Positions 10,615 through 19,435 of a stretch of DNA of 64,000 nucleotides are shown in pieces. Origin of the DNA: Anaerolineales bacterium (GTDB lineage Bacteria; Chloroflexota; Anaerolineae; Anaerolineales; UBA4823). Made by a program: the position numbers and the translations under genes. Where the stretch lies: assembly GCA_020060465.1 (NCBI GenBank), contig JAGVAD010000016.1:197383-261382 (forward strand), read 5' to 3'. The notes below the pieces were generated by a model. That model saw only the letters and a program-made list of their open reading frames with translations. It was not told the DNA's origin and searched no databases. The number at the start of each line of letters is the position of its first letter. Position 1 is the first letter of the stretch.

Positions 10615-12534
10615 ATGTCTGTAATCAAAATCGGAGACCGTCTGGTTGGCGATGGACAGCCCACTTATATCATCGCCGAGATCGGCGTGAACCATAACGG
10701 TTTCCTGGACCTGGCTTTGAAACTGATTGATGTGGCGGTGGACGCTGGCGCGGATGCAGTCAAGTTCCAGAAGCGTAAGCTGGATAAGTTATACGCGAAA
10801 AAGTACCTGGAGAACGCCAACGCCGGCGAGAAGACCTTGCGTTACTTGCTGCCCATCTTGCAGCAAGTGGAGTTAAGCGATGATGATTATTACCGCATCG
10901 TTGAGCATTGTCAGCAGCGCGGCATCACTTTCCTGGCCTCGGCTTTCGACGCTGAAAGCGCCGATTTTCTGGAAGGCCTGGGCGTGCCAGCTTATAAAGT
11001 GGCTTCCGCTGACCTGACCAACCTGCCGTTGCTGGATCATCTGGCGCAGAAGGGCAAACCCTTGATCCTTTCAACTGGCATGTCGCACATGCACGAGGTG
11101 GAGCTGACGGTGGACTTCTTGAAGGAGCGCGGCGTGGAGTTCGCCCTGTTGCACTGCAACAGCACCTATCCGGCGGCGTTCGAGGACATCAATTTGCGCT
11201 TCATGGATCAATTGCGCCGCTTCGGCGTGCCGGTGGGCTATTCAGGTCACGAGCGCGGCATCGCTGTTTCCACGGTGGCGGCGTCTTTAGGCGCCAGCAT
11301 CATCGAACGGCACTTGACCCTGGATCGTACCATGGACGGCCCCGACCACGCCGCCAGCCTGGAACCGCAAGGCTTCAAGAAAATGGTGCGCGATATTCGC
11401 CAGGTGGCGTTGGCGTTAGGCACTGGCGAGGAGAAATATATCTCCAGGGGTGAAATTCTGAATCGCGAGGTGTTGGGAAAAAGCCTGGTGGCGGCGCGGC
11501 GCATCCAGCCCGGCGAAGTGATCACAGCCAATATGGTGGCAGTGAAGGGGCCAGCTTTGGGCTTATCTCCGCAGAACTACACGCGCCTGGTGGGTCGTGT
11601 GGCTGAACGTGTGATCGAGGAGGATGAGCCTTTCCTGGAGCGCGACCTGGGCGTGAAGATCGAACTAGACACAGAAAGTGTCTTGCCAATGGATTATGGT
11701 TTTACGGTGCGCTTCCGCGACTTCAAAGAGATGCTGCCCTACAAACCGCGCATGTTGGAATTCCATTTCACCGATCAAGACCTGGATGAAACGTATTCCG
11801 GCGAGGATTTTAGCGCCGCATCGGCGCAGCCGCTGAAGCTGGTGGTTCATGCGCCGGAATTTTGGGATCGCACGTTGGTAGATTTGTGTTCTCAAGATGA
11901 ACGCCAGCGCGTGGGTTCACGCGAACTGCTGCAAAAGACCATCCATCTCACCCGAAGCATGGCGCCTTACTTCGTCGGCATCCCGAAGGTGGTCATCCAC
12001 CCGGGCGCCATGAGCCTGGATCATCCCATCAAGGATAAAGATGCTCTGTATAGAAATTTGCAGCGCTCAGTCAATGAACTGGATTATGACGGCGTAGAGC
12101 TTCTGTTAGAGAATCTGCCGCCGCACCCCTGGTACTTTGGCGGTCAGTGGTTAACCAACGCCTTTATGGATGCCTGCGAAATCCGCGACTTTATCACCTC
12201 CATGGGCTTGAAATTTTGCTACGACTCGTCCCACCATAAGCTGTACTGCAACTGGGCGCATGTGGATTTCTATGAACAATTGACCGTTTTGTTGCCGTAT
12301 ATCGGCCATTTGCACCTGTCGGACGGCGCTGGATTGGATGGCGAAGGCTTGCAGATCGGCGAAGGCGCCATTGACTGGGTGCATTTCTTCCGCGTGCTGG
12401 GCGAATATCATGGCACGATGATCCCTGAGATCTGGCGCGGTCACCAGCGTCAGGGCGAAGGTTTTCTCATCGCCATCCAGCGTTTATCTGAGGCGTATCA
12501 CGCCAGTCGGCAGCCACTGGCAGGCAGCCGATAA
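10615..12534 (+). CDS. NeuB-type sialic acid synthase fused to sugar isomerase-like TIM barrel
   Basis: A 639-residue two-part enzyme. Residues 1 to about 280 form a NeuB TIM barrel: AEIGVNHNG near the start, HCNSTYP at 180-186, GYSGHE, then ERHLTLDRTMDGPDHA. A SAF/antifreeze-like domain (from about K289) follows, as in normal NeuB proteins of about 350 residues. The extra part, about 360-625, resembles an AP-endonuclease-2/xylose-isomerase-like barrel, with LLLENLPPHPW, CYDSSHHKL, HLHLSDG and PEIWRGH providing plausible metal-binding residues. The N-terminal half should condense PEP with a 6-carbon amino sugar into a nonulosonic acid. The second barrel could epimerise or isomerise the substrate sugar, which is inference. 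A clear AGGAG precedes ATG 10615. Confidence 0.9.
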   Translation: MSVIKIGDRLVGDGQPTYIIAEIGVNHNGFLDLALKLIDVAVDAGADAVKFQKRKLDKLYAKKYLENANAGEKTLRYLLPILQQVELSDDDYYRIVEHCQQRGITFLASAFDAESADFLEGLGVPAYKVASADLTNLPLLDHLAQKGKPLILSTGMSHMHEVELTVDFLKERGVEFALLHCNSTYPAAFEDINLRFMDQLRRFGVPVGYSGHERGIAVSTVAASLGASIIERHLTLDRTMDGPDHAASLEPQGFKKMVRDIRQVALALGTGEEKYISRGEILNREVLGKSLVAARRIQPGEVITANMVAVKGPALGLSPQNYTRLVGRVAERVIEEDEPFLERDLGVKIELDTESVLPMDYGFTVRFRDFKEMLPYKPRMLEFHFTDQDLDETYSGEDFSAASAQPLKLVVHAPEFWDRTLVDLCSQDERQRVGSRELLQKTIHLTRSMAPYFVGIPKVVIHPGAMSLDHPIKDKDALYRNLQRSVNELDYDGVELLLENLPPHPWYFGGQWLTNAFMDACEIRDFITSMGLKFCYDSSHHKLYCNWAHVDFYEQLTVLLPYIGHLHLSDGAGLDGEGLQIGEGAIDWVHFFRVLGEYHGTMIPEIWRGHQRQGEGFLIAIQRLSEAYHASRQPLAGSR

Positions 12535-12600
12535 TTAGTCGCCGATGAGGGAGGGCGCGGCTTCGTTTTACAAACGAGCGATCTTTTCGAGAAATTACTC

Positions 12601-14289
12601 ATGCCTAAATCAAACCTGCTAACTCGGATCACAGGCTGGCAAAATCACCTACGGGTGATCAACCTGGCGCGACAGGTAGCGGCGCATGTTCCAAAGACCT
12701 CTACGGCGCAGCCGGTGGTCTTCTTTAATGCCTCGACGCGCATCACCGGTCTTAGTCAAAACGCCGCTTTTGCATTGTTGACCAGTTGGGGGCTGCGACT
12801 GGCGGGTATCCCGGTTCGTCACTTTGTCTGCCAGTCGGGTATGAGCCATTGCGTGCTTGGCACCAGCCGCGATCATTACCAGAAAGCTCCGCCATGTGAA
12901 GCCTGCGTCCGTCAATCGCGGCGGTTGAACAACGCCGCGGATGTCTATTGGTTCTCTTATCACCCAGACGCCGAGCTGGAAGCAGCTTTGAGAGACCTTC
13001 CCCTGGACGCATTGAGCAATTTTGAGTTCAATACTGTTAAGGGCGCATTGGTAACGCCGGGACCATCCATTCCGCTTGGCAGGTTGGTGTTGCCTTCGCT
13101 TCGTTGGGCGCTGCGCAAACACAGCCTGCCGGATGACGAGGAGACGCGTTATCTGTTGCGCCAGTACATCCTCTCAGCCTACAATATCGCCCAGGAGTTT
13201 TCTGCTTTTCTGGATCAAACCAAACCCTCGGCAGCGGTGATTTTCAACGGCGTCATGTATCCAGAAGCCGTTGCCCGCTGGGTGGCGCAGTCGCGCGGTT
13301 TGCGGGTGATTACTTACGAGGTGGGTTTCCAGCGTTTCTCTGCCTTCTTTTGCGAGGGCGAAGCCACAGCTTACCCTATCTATATTCCAAAGGACTTTGA
13401 ACTCAACCCAGAGCAAAACGCCCGTCTGGACGCTTATCTGGAAAAACGCTTTCAAGGTCAGTTCAGCATGGCAGGGATTCGCTTTTGGCCGGAAATGCGC
13501 GGCCTGGATGCGGCTTTTCTGCGTCAGGCGGAAAACTTCCGGCAGATCGTCCCGGTTTTTACCAATGTAGTATACGATACCAGCCAGGTGCACGCCAATA
13601 CGATCTTTCCGCACATGTTCGCCTGGCTGGACGTAGTGTTGGAAATCATCCGTTCGCATCCAGAGACGTTATTTGTCATCCGCGCTCACCCAGATGAGAT
13701 GCGCCCTGGAACCGCCAAACAAAGCCGGGAAAGCGTGCGCCAGTGGGTTGCCCAGCGCGAAGTGTTGAAGCTGCCTAATGTAGTCTTTATCGATTCGCAG
13801 GAATATCTCAGCTCATACGAACTGATCCAGCGGGCGAAGTTTGTCATTGTGTATAACTCTTCCATTGGATTGGAAGCGTCTGTGATGGGCGCGGCGGTGT
13901 TGTGCGGCGGCAAAGCGCGCTACACCCAGTATCCAATTGTATTTTTCCCGGAATCCTCGCAGGCGTTCCGTGAGACAGCAGAGACTTTTCTGACCGCCGA
14001 AGAGATCAAAGTCCCGGCCGAATTTCAGCGCAACGCCAGGCGTTTCCTGTATTACCAGCTCTTCCGCGCCTCTCTGAGCTTCGAGGACTTTTTGGAAGAC
14101 GGCTACCGCAAGGGTTATGTACAGCTCTTGCCGTTTTCCTGGCAAGCGCTGCTGCCGGAAAATTCGCCCACCATGCGCGTTTTGATAGATGGGATCGCCA
14201 ACGGCAGCTTCGACCGGCAAAGCCGGTTGCGCAGCAAGGAAGGCGAGCCAATCGAACGCCAGCCGTTCATGCTAGAGGAAAATCTGTGA
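12601..14289 (+). CDS. capsule-type GT-B glycan transferase/export protein
   Basis: A 562-residue protein with the general features of capsule polysaccharide biosynthesis proteins (Capsule_synth-like GT-B fold). RAHPDE is at residues 361-366 and YNSSIGLEAS at 418-427, followed by a Gly-rich turn and KARYTQYP; this corresponds to the donor-binding C-terminal half of Kdo/capsule transferases. The N-terminal part has two CxxC-like cysteine pairs around residues 78-105 (including PPCEACVRQS), which is unusual and could bind a metal. Its stop overlaps the GTG start of the methyltransferase (GTGA, 14286-14289). The assignment to a precise transferase is uncertain. Confidence 0.75.
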   Translation: MPKSNLLTRITGWQNHLRVINLARQVAAHVPKTSTAQPVVFFNASTRITGLSQNAAFALLTSWGLRLAGIPVRHFVCQSGMSHCVLGTSRDHYQKAPPCEACVRQSRRLNNAADVYWFSYHPDAELEAALRDLPLDALSNFEFNTVKGALVTPGPSIPLGRLVLPSLRWALRKHSLPDDEETRYLLRQYILSAYNIAQEFSAFLDQTKPSAAVIFNGVMYPEAVARWVAQSRGLRVITYEVGFQRFSAFFCEGEATAYPIYIPKDFELNPEQNARLDAYLEKRFQGQFSMAGIRFWPEMRGLDAAFLRQAENFRQIVPVFTNVVYDTSQVHANTIFPHMFAWLDVVLEIIRSHPETLFVIRAHPDEMRPGTAKQSRESVRQWVAQREVLKLPNVVFIDSQEYLSSYELIQRAKFVIVYNSSIGLEASVMGAAVLCGGKARYTQYPIVFFPESSQAFRETAETFLTAEEIKVPAEFQRNARRFLYYQLFRASLSFEDFLEDGYRKGYVQLLPFSWQALLPENSPTMRVLIDGIANGSFDRQSRLRSKEGEPIERQPFMLEENL

Positions 14290-15200
14290 GCCGGGAAGCT
14301 TTGGGCGAAAGTATCGAAATTCTGCCGGTTGACTTGCTGGATGAGCAGCGACCTGTTGTTGAGAGCTTGAAGCGTCTGGCGGCGACTTTGCGCCTGGAAT
14401 TCGGCTGGCATTACTTACTTGATCTTAGCTGGATCCTCAGCCGATTGGGTGTGGTGGATGGCAAGAGAATTATGGATGCCGGGGCAGGCACAGGCGTTTT
14501 GCAATGGTATCTGGCTGCACAGGGCGCGTGGGTGATCAGCGTGGATCGCATGAGTCGGGCAGCCTTGCCGCTTCGTTTCCGCCGCAGGTTTCACGTGCGG
14601 GGCTTGCGTCCATCTGATCTGTCGCCTGCCTGGTCGGCTTATTTCCAGGGGTTTCGCCGCCCTGTGCGCGGCGCAGGGTTGCGTCGTTGGGCTACGCGCG
14701 GCTACAACCAGACGCTTGAACTGGCTGAATGGCTGCTGAAGCCGCCGGTCAAGGGCAGCGTGGTGATTTATAATCAGGACCTGGCTAACCTGGCAGAGAT
14801 CGCCGATGATTCGCTGGACGCGGTGGTTTCTGTTTCCGCGTTGGAACATAACACACCGCAAGGCTTAGGGGTGGTCGTCAAAGAATTGATGCGCGTGCTC
14901 AAACCGGGCGGCGTTTTGTTAGCCACGCTGACCGCCGGCCGCGATCAAGACTGGTGGCACGAGGCTTCGAGCGGTTGGTGCTATACGGATAACACCTTGC
15001 GCCAGATTTTTGATCTGCCCGCCAGCGTCTCCTCCAATTATGATCGCTACGATGAACTTTTCGAGAAGCTGCGCAACTGCGCCGAACTGCGCGACAACCT
15101 GGCGAACTTTTATTTTCACGACGACCGCAAGGGAATGCCTGGCGGGGTGTGGAACCCACAATATCAACCCGTTGGGGTGTGCAAAATCAAATCGGTTTAA
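14286..15200 (+). CDS. class I SAM-dependent methyltransferase
   Basis: A 304-residue Rossmann methyltransferase. Motif I, DAGAGTG, is at residues 64-70, an acidic strand end VISVDRM follows, and the post-motif segments VSALEH and LKPGGVLLATL are clear (Methyltransf_11-like). The long insert between motif I and the VVSVSALEH segment is Arg-rich and may contact the substrate. It begins at GTG 14286, overlapping the previous stop. It could O- or N-methylate the sugar or nonulosonate, or act on the carrier-bound group made by the next genes; sequence does not decide. Confidence 0.85.
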   Translation: MSREALGESIEILPVDLLDEQRPVVESLKRLAATLRLEFGWHYLLDLSWILSRLGVVDGKRIMDAGAGTGVLQWYLAAQGAWVISVDRMSRAALPLRFRRRFHVRGLRPSDLSPAWSAYFQGFRRPVRGAGLRRWATRGYNQTLELAEWLLKPPVKGSVVIYNQDLANLAEIADDSLDAVVSVSALEHNTPQGLGVVVKELMRVLKPGGVLLATLTAGRDQDWWHEASSGWCYTDNTLRQIFDLPASVSSNYDRYDELFEKLRNCAELRDNLANFYFHDDRKGMPGGVWNPQYQPVGVCKIKSV

Positions 15201-15213
15201 GGAGCATGGGAAG

Positions 15214-15465
15214 ATGAGCCACGAAACGACATTGGCTGCGCGCGTCCAAAGTCTGGTCGCCGAGGCCATTCAGGCTCCGGTGGAGTTGGTGACGCCAGAA
15301 CTGGCCTTTGGCGACCTGCCGCAATGGGATTCTCTCGGTCACATGGAAGTGATGCTGCGCCTGGAAGAGCAGTTTGGGGTGGAGATTGACACCGATGTGA
15401 TCGCTCGGCTGGTGAGTGTGCCGGAGATCTGCAAATATCTGGAGGAAAACGCTCATGTCCAATGA
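15214..15465 (+). CDS. acyl/aminoacyl carrier protein
   Basis: An 83-residue acidic carrier protein. The phosphopantetheine attachment motif WDSLGHME puts the modified serine at residue 40. A TAAGGAG site precedes ATG 15214. The gene overlaps the next one, a seryl-tRNA-synthetase-like ligase, by 11 bases. Homologues of that ligase are known to load an amino acid onto the phosphopantetheine arm of an adjacent carrier protein, so this is best read as an aminoacyl carrier protein rather than the fatty acid ACP. No fatty acid synthesis genes lie nearby. A second carrier protein occurs at 38552-38809. Confidence 0.92.
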   Translation: MSHETTLAARVQSLVAEAIQAPVELVTPELAFGDLPQWDSLGHMEVMLRLEEQFGVEIDTDVIARLVSVPEICKYLEENAHVQ

Positions 15466-16726
15466 TCGGCGCGAAGCCAATCAGCCAATTGTGAGGTTGG
15501 AATTCCAGCCTGCGACGCCGATCCCTGAATACCTGACCGGCGAGGTGCAATCCAAGCTGGCCTATGTGGACGAGTGGATCGTAGGCGCAGAAGTCGCCCC
15601 GGATCGTATTACGCTGCAAGTTGCCCTGCCGGCGGTTGCCCGCGTGGTAGATATGATCCTGGATGAGCCGGCGGCGCTGACCAACGACCGCCGCGCCGAG
15701 TTAGAGGAAAAGGTGCAACGGGTGGTGCTTTCGATGGCAAAAGGCGCCATCAAGCCCAAAATCCAGGTGTTGGAAGATTATCTGGATCGGCCAGTTGCAT
15801 ACGAAAAAGACCCGTTGCCAGAACTGATTGCCCGCGGTGAGGTGAGCCAGGAAGCGAATGGCATTTTCGCTTTGGGCCCATTGGTTGCCCGTCTTATTGG
15901 CTATTTTGAACAGCAATTTCTCAAGCTGGCCGATTCGTTTGGCGCGCAGCCCTATCGCTTTCCGACCCTCATCCCGGCGCGCTATATGGAGCGCGTCAAT
16001 TACTTCCGCGCTTTTCCGCACTCGTTAACCTTTGTCACCCACCTGCGGGAAGATTTGGAAGTAATTGACGAGTTCTCTCAGCACGCCGCCTGCGACGACC
16101 ACGGCCTGACCACTTCGCCAGAAGCCTTTGCGCGCATCCAGGCGCTGCTCTCGCCGGCGGTGTGTTATCACCTATATTTTGCCCTGGCGGATCGGGTTTT
16201 GCAGGAAGGTCATGCAACTGCTACCGCGGTGGGCAATTGCTTTCGTTACGAGGCGATTAACCTGGCCTCGCTGGAGCGCATGTGGAATTTCACCATGCGC
16301 GAGGTGATCTTTGTCGGCCCTAAGGATTTTGTGCTGGAAAACCGCGAAACCGCGCGCCAGCGGATGAGAGAGGTCTTTGAAAGCCTGGGGCTGGCTTATC
16401 GAGTGGAAAGCGCCACCGACCCGTTTTTCATCGGCGAGTTTCGCAAACAGGCTGCTTTTCAGAGCGCCTTCCAGCTCAAGTACGAAATCCGCGCCCGCTT
16501 GCCTTACAAAGATTCCACTCTGGCGGTCGGCTCGTATAACTACCATCAGGATTTCTTTGGTCGCAGCCTGAACATTGCCCTGCCGGATGGCTCGCCAGCG
16601 CACACCGGGTGTGTGGCTTTTGGCCTGGAGCGCATGGCTCTGGCTTTCCTCAGTCAATTTGGGTTGGAACCAGACTCCTGGCCTAAGGAAGTGCGGCGCA
16701 GCCTCTACGGCTTGCCCGCCGCTTGA
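15455..16726 (+). CDS. amino acid:[carrier protein] ligase, SerRS-like
   Basis: A 423-residue class II synthetase-like enzyme. Motif 2 is in GNCFRYEA, motif 3 in TGCVAFGLERM. Cys213, Glu283 and Cys386 fit the Cys-Glu-Cys zinc site described for bacterial amino acid:[carrier protein] ligases and archaeal-type SerRS; the Glu-to-Cys spacing (103) is the same as I recall for the Bradyrhizobium enzyme. These ligases activate a small amino acid (Gly or Ala in studied cases) and thioesterify it to a carrier protein. The N-terminal part of about 110 residues is not the tRNA-binding coiled coil of true SerRS and looks like a separate domain. ATG 15455 follows GGAGG and overlaps the carrier gene. The amino acid used is unknown. 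Confidence 0.88.
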   Translation: MSNDRREANQPIVRLEFQPATPIPEYLTGEVQSKLAYVDEWIVGAEVAPDRITLQVALPAVARVVDMILDEPAALTNDRRAELEEKVQRVVLSMAKGAIKPKIQVLEDYLDRPVAYEKDPLPELIARGEVSQEANGIFALGPLVARLIGYFEQQFLKLADSFGAQPYRFPTLIPARYMERVNYFRAFPHSLTFVTHLREDLEVIDEFSQHAACDDHGLTTSPEAFARIQALLSPAVCYHLYFALADRVLQEGHATATAVGNCFRYEAINLASLERMWNFTMREVIFVGPKDFVLENRETARQRMREVFESLGLAYRVESATDPFFIGEFRKQAAFQSAFQLKYEIRARLPYKDSTLAVGSYNYHQDFFGRSLNIALPDGSPAHTGCVAFGLERMALAFLSQFGLEPDSWPKEVRRSLYGLPAA

Positions 16727-16760
16727 TGATTTTCCTGTTTTCTTTCACTATGAGGCGGCT

Positions 16761-17267
16761 ATGAGCGAATCACCTGCTGCATTGGCAGTAACCTATCGCG
16801 AGGCGACCGAGGCGGATTTCCCCGCCGTCGCCGCTTTATACGAAAAGCTGGATGCCCTGCTGCGCCAGCACACCTACAGCTTCCCTGTGGTGGAAAATGT
16901 CGGCCAGTTGTGGCTGGACATGTTTCGCCGCACGTTGGGCCGCTTCAGCGTGCTATATGTGGCTGAATATGACGGCGAAATCGTGGGATTTATCGTCGCC
17001 CGCCTCAAACGCGTGCCAGAGTATTTGGGCGGCGTGATGGTCGGTGAGCTGAAGGATATGTGGGTGGAGCCAAAAGTGCGCCGTTTGGGGATCGGTGAGA
17101 AATTGCTGCGACTGGCGATTGAATGGTGCCGCGCCCAGAAGGTTTATTCGTGCGAGGCCCAAATCCTGCTCGGCAACGAGCCAATCATCCGCCTGGTGGA
17201 ATCGCTGGGGATGAAGAAAGAGCTTTATCAATTACGGTTGAGCTGGGAAGATTACAACGAAGGATGA
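16761..17267 (+). CDS. GNAT-family N-acyltransferase
   Basis: A 168-residue GCN5-related acyltransferase. The acyl-CoA binding loop RRLGIGEKLL starts at residue 107, preceded by the beta-4 strand ELKDMWVEP, and the C-terminal half has the usual NEPIIRLVESLGM segment. It would acylate an amine using acetyl-CoA, or possibly an acyl carrier. ATG 16761 is chosen because the longer frame from 16575 lies inside the ligase gene. It stands between the aminoacyl ligase and an AAC(3)-fold acyltransferase, so it may acylate the amino group of the transferred amino acid or of the sugar; this is inference. Confidence 0.85.
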   Translation: MSESPAALAVTYREATEADFPAVAALYEKLDALLRQHTYSFPVVENVGQLWLDMFRRTLGRFSVLYVAEYDGEIVGFIVARLKRVPEYLGGVMVGELKDMWVEPKVRRLGIGEKLLRLAIEWCRAQKVYSCEAQILLGNEPIIRLVESLGMKKELYQLRLSWEDYNEG

Positions 17268-17327
17268 GCTGTCGCAGAGAAGGGCGAGGCGCGCTTATTG
17301 GATCATAGAGCGCCGATTATACCTGCA

Positions 17328-18116
17328 ATGAAAGAAGTCACCCGAGATCAAGTTATCTCCTGCCTGCAAGCGCTGGGCGTGGGCACCGGGGATGGTTTGT
17401 TGACGCATTCCGCAGTGCAGTTCCTGGGGCGGCCGCGCGGCGGCGTGGGCATGTATCTGGAGGCAATTTTGTCTGTGATAGGTTCAGCGGGAACGCTGGT
17501 CGTGCCTACCTTCAACTTTGCCTTTGCACGCGGCGAGCGCTACGACCCTACCAGTACACCTTCGGCAGGCATGGGCGCTTTCTCGGAATATGTGCGCCAA
17601 CATCCACAGGCGCGACGCACCCCTCATCCAATGCAATCGGTGGCGGTCATTGGCTATTACGCTGAAGACCTTGTCCGTCGCGATACTCTTTCTGCTTTCG
17701 ATCCGGGGTCGGCGTTTGAGCGCATGTTAGAGCTGGATTTTAAGCTTTTATTGCTAGGGGCGGATGCGCGGGCGATCTCAATGTTCCATTATTGCGAGCA
17801 ACGCGCCTCCGTACCCTATCGCTACTGGAAAGAATTTAGCGGCGAAGTACGCACGCCGCTGGGCTGGCAGAAGCGCACCTACCGTATGTTTGTGCGCGAT
17901 CTGGATTTAAACCCCCAACTCACCCTCGATCCGGTGGTCGCCGAAATGCAGGCGCGCGGCGAATGGCGCAGCGTGTCGCTGAATTATGGGCAGGTCTCGG
18001 TTTGCAAGCTGAAAGATTTTGTCGCCGCCGCCGATCGTTTCCTGGCTGCAGACCCGTGGTCGCTGGTGTTGAATCGGCCACAGAACGAATCACAGAATGT
18101 CTCATCGAGCGATTGA
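17328..18116 (+). CDS. AAC(3)-fold N-acyltransferase
   Basis: A 262-residue protein of the aminoglycoside 3-N-acetyltransferase (Antibiotic_NAT) fold. THSAVQFLG is at residues 26-34, PTFNF at 60-64, RRTPHPMQSV at 96-105, and the conserved HxxE (His154, Glu157 in FHYCEQ) is followed by SVPYRYW. Despite the name, family members are often found in sugar clusters where the acceptor is an amino sugar. Here, next to an aminoacyl carrier system, it is the best candidate for moving the carrier-bound residue to a sugar amine. ATG 17328 is preferred over TTG 17298. I do not regard it as a resistance gene. Confidence 0.82.
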   Translation: MKEVTRDQVISCLQALGVGTGDGLLTHSAVQFLGRPRGGVGMYLEAILSVIGSAGTLVVPTFNFAFARGERYDPTSTPSAGMGAFSEYVRQHPQARRTPHPMQSVAVIGYYAEDLVRRDTLSAFDPGSAFERMLELDFKLLLLGADARAISMFHYCEQRASVPYRYWKEFSGEVRTPLGWQKRTYRMFVRDLDLNPQLTLDPVVAEMQARGEWRSVSLNYGQVSVCKLKDFVAAADRFLAADPWSLVLNRPQNESQNVSSSD

Positions 18117-18121
18117 CGCCT

Positions 18122-19420
18122 ATGTCTTCAATGTACGAGCTTATCCAAGAATTGTGGTTTTTGCAGCGCAACCTGGTCTCCGATGATTACGACCGGGCGC
18201 TATATCGTCTGGCGCAGGAACTCGACGGGCGCATGATAATTCATGAATATCCCAGCGGCGAACCGTGCTGGACGTGGCGTGTGCCGGAGAAGTGGAGCTG
18301 CGACGAAGCCTATTTAGAAACGCTGGACGGTCGCCGCCTGATAGATGTTGCGCAACACCCGCTGCATGTGGTTTCTTACTCTTTGCCCTATGAAGGACAG
18401 GTCAGCCGCCAGGAGCTATTGGAACACTTACATGTCCATCCGCGCCTGCCGTCTGCCATTCCATTCGTCTTCAAATATTACCAGCGCGATTGGGGGCTGT
18501 GCGCAACGCAAGAGCTGCGCGACTCGCTGAATGAGGAGGCTTACCGCGTGGTGATTCGCACGCGCTTTGAGCCGGGAACGCTCAAGGTTGGCGAGGTGAT
18601 AATCCCTGGCGAGAGCGAAGAGACTTTCGTGCTGGCGGCGCATCTGTGTCATCCGGCGATGGTCAACGATGACCTGAGCGGCGTGGTGGTTGGCTTGCAG
18701 GTGGTCAGGGAATTGCTCGCCGCGCCCAAACCTCATTACACCTATCGGCTATTGATCTTTCCAGAGACGATTGGCTCGGTGGCCTATCTCAGCCATCATG
18801 AAGCGTTGATTCCCAAAATGGTAGGGGGCTTATTCTTGGAAATGTTGGGCACCGATTTGCCGCATAGTTTGCAGGGTTCTTTCACGCCCGATAGCCAAGC
18901 GGATCGCTGTTTTGTCGCGGCGCTCGCTGGGCTTGACCCGGAAGGGTATCACGCGCCATATCGCAAAATCATCCACAACGATGAGCGTCAGTTTAATGCC
19001 CCGGGCGTGCGTGTGCCCATGCTTTCGATCTCGCGCGTGGAACCGCGCGAGTCGCCCACCTGGCCCTACCCGGAATACCATTCCAGCCTGGACACCCCGG
19101 AAATTGTCACCCCGGAACGTTTGCAGGCCTCCGTTCAAGTGGTTCTGGGTTTGATCCAGGCCTGGGAGCGCAATGTTTATGTAGTCAACAACTTCAAGGG
19201 TGAGATTTTTTGTTCCGGCTATGGCATCTGGATTGACTACCGTCACAACCCGGAAGGACACCGCCGCCTGTTTGAGATCATGGAACGCTGCGATGGTCAG
19301 CGGACGGTGGCGGATATTGCCGTCGAGTTGAACATCCCCTTTCAGGCGGTCTGGGAAGTGGTCGAAACCTTTGCCAGCAAGGGGCTGGTGGAGTATCGGC
19401 GCACGCCGCCCGCTTCTTGA
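18122..19420 (+). CDS. DUF4910/DUF2172 aminopeptidase-like protein with winged-helix tail
   Basis: A 432-residue protein of the COG4310 type. The M28-like zinc site is visible: HLCHPAMVNDDLSG at residues 174-187, Glu215 in FPETIG, and His320 in EYHSSLDTPE. Residues of about 370-430 form a small winged-helix-like domain (DGQRTVADIAVEL near the middle), the normal C-terminus of this family. The length is typical. It follows the AAC(3)-like gene after 5 bases. Family function is not established beyond the aminopeptidase-like fold. In this block it could hydrolyse or condense the aminoacyl amide, for example trimming a protecting residue as in carrier-based butirosin side-chain synthesis; that comparison is mine. 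Confidence 0.85.
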   Translation: MSSMYELIQELWFLQRNLVSDDYDRALYRLAQELDGRMIIHEYPSGEPCWTWRVPEKWSCDEAYLETLDGRRLIDVAQHPLHVVSYSLPYEGQVSRQELLEHLHVHPRLPSAIPFVFKYYQRDWGLCATQELRDSLNEEAYRVVIRTRFEPGTLKVGEVIIPGESEETFVLAAHLCHPAMVNDDLSGVVVGLQVVRELLAAPKPHYTYRLLIFPETIGSVAYLSHHEALIPKMVGGLFLEMLGTDLPHSLQGSFTPDSQADRCFVAALAGLDPEGYHAPYRKIIHNDERQFNAPGVRVPMLSISRVEPRESPTWPYPEYHSSLDTPEIVTPERLQASVQVVLGLIQAWERNVYVVNNFKGEIFCSGYGIWIDYRHNPEGHRRLFEIMERCDGQRTVADIAVELNIPFQAVWEVVETFASKGLVEYRRTPPAS

Positions 19421-19435
19421 TCCAACCTGTATTTT

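Noticed and set aside
12563..12577. Terminator after the NeuB fusion gene
   Set aside because: TCGTTT/AAACGA is a short AT-containing stem without a following T-run, so it is too weak to call.
15455..16726. A housekeeping seryl-tRNA synthetase
   Set aside because: The N-terminal tRNA-binding coiled coil is absent, a carrier protein gene overlaps it, and the motifs fit the amino acid:[carrier protein] ligase branch.
17328..18116. An aminoglycoside resistance gene
   Set aside because: The fold is AAC(3)-like, but the gene is embedded in a sugar and carrier-protein operon with no resistance or mobile genes near.
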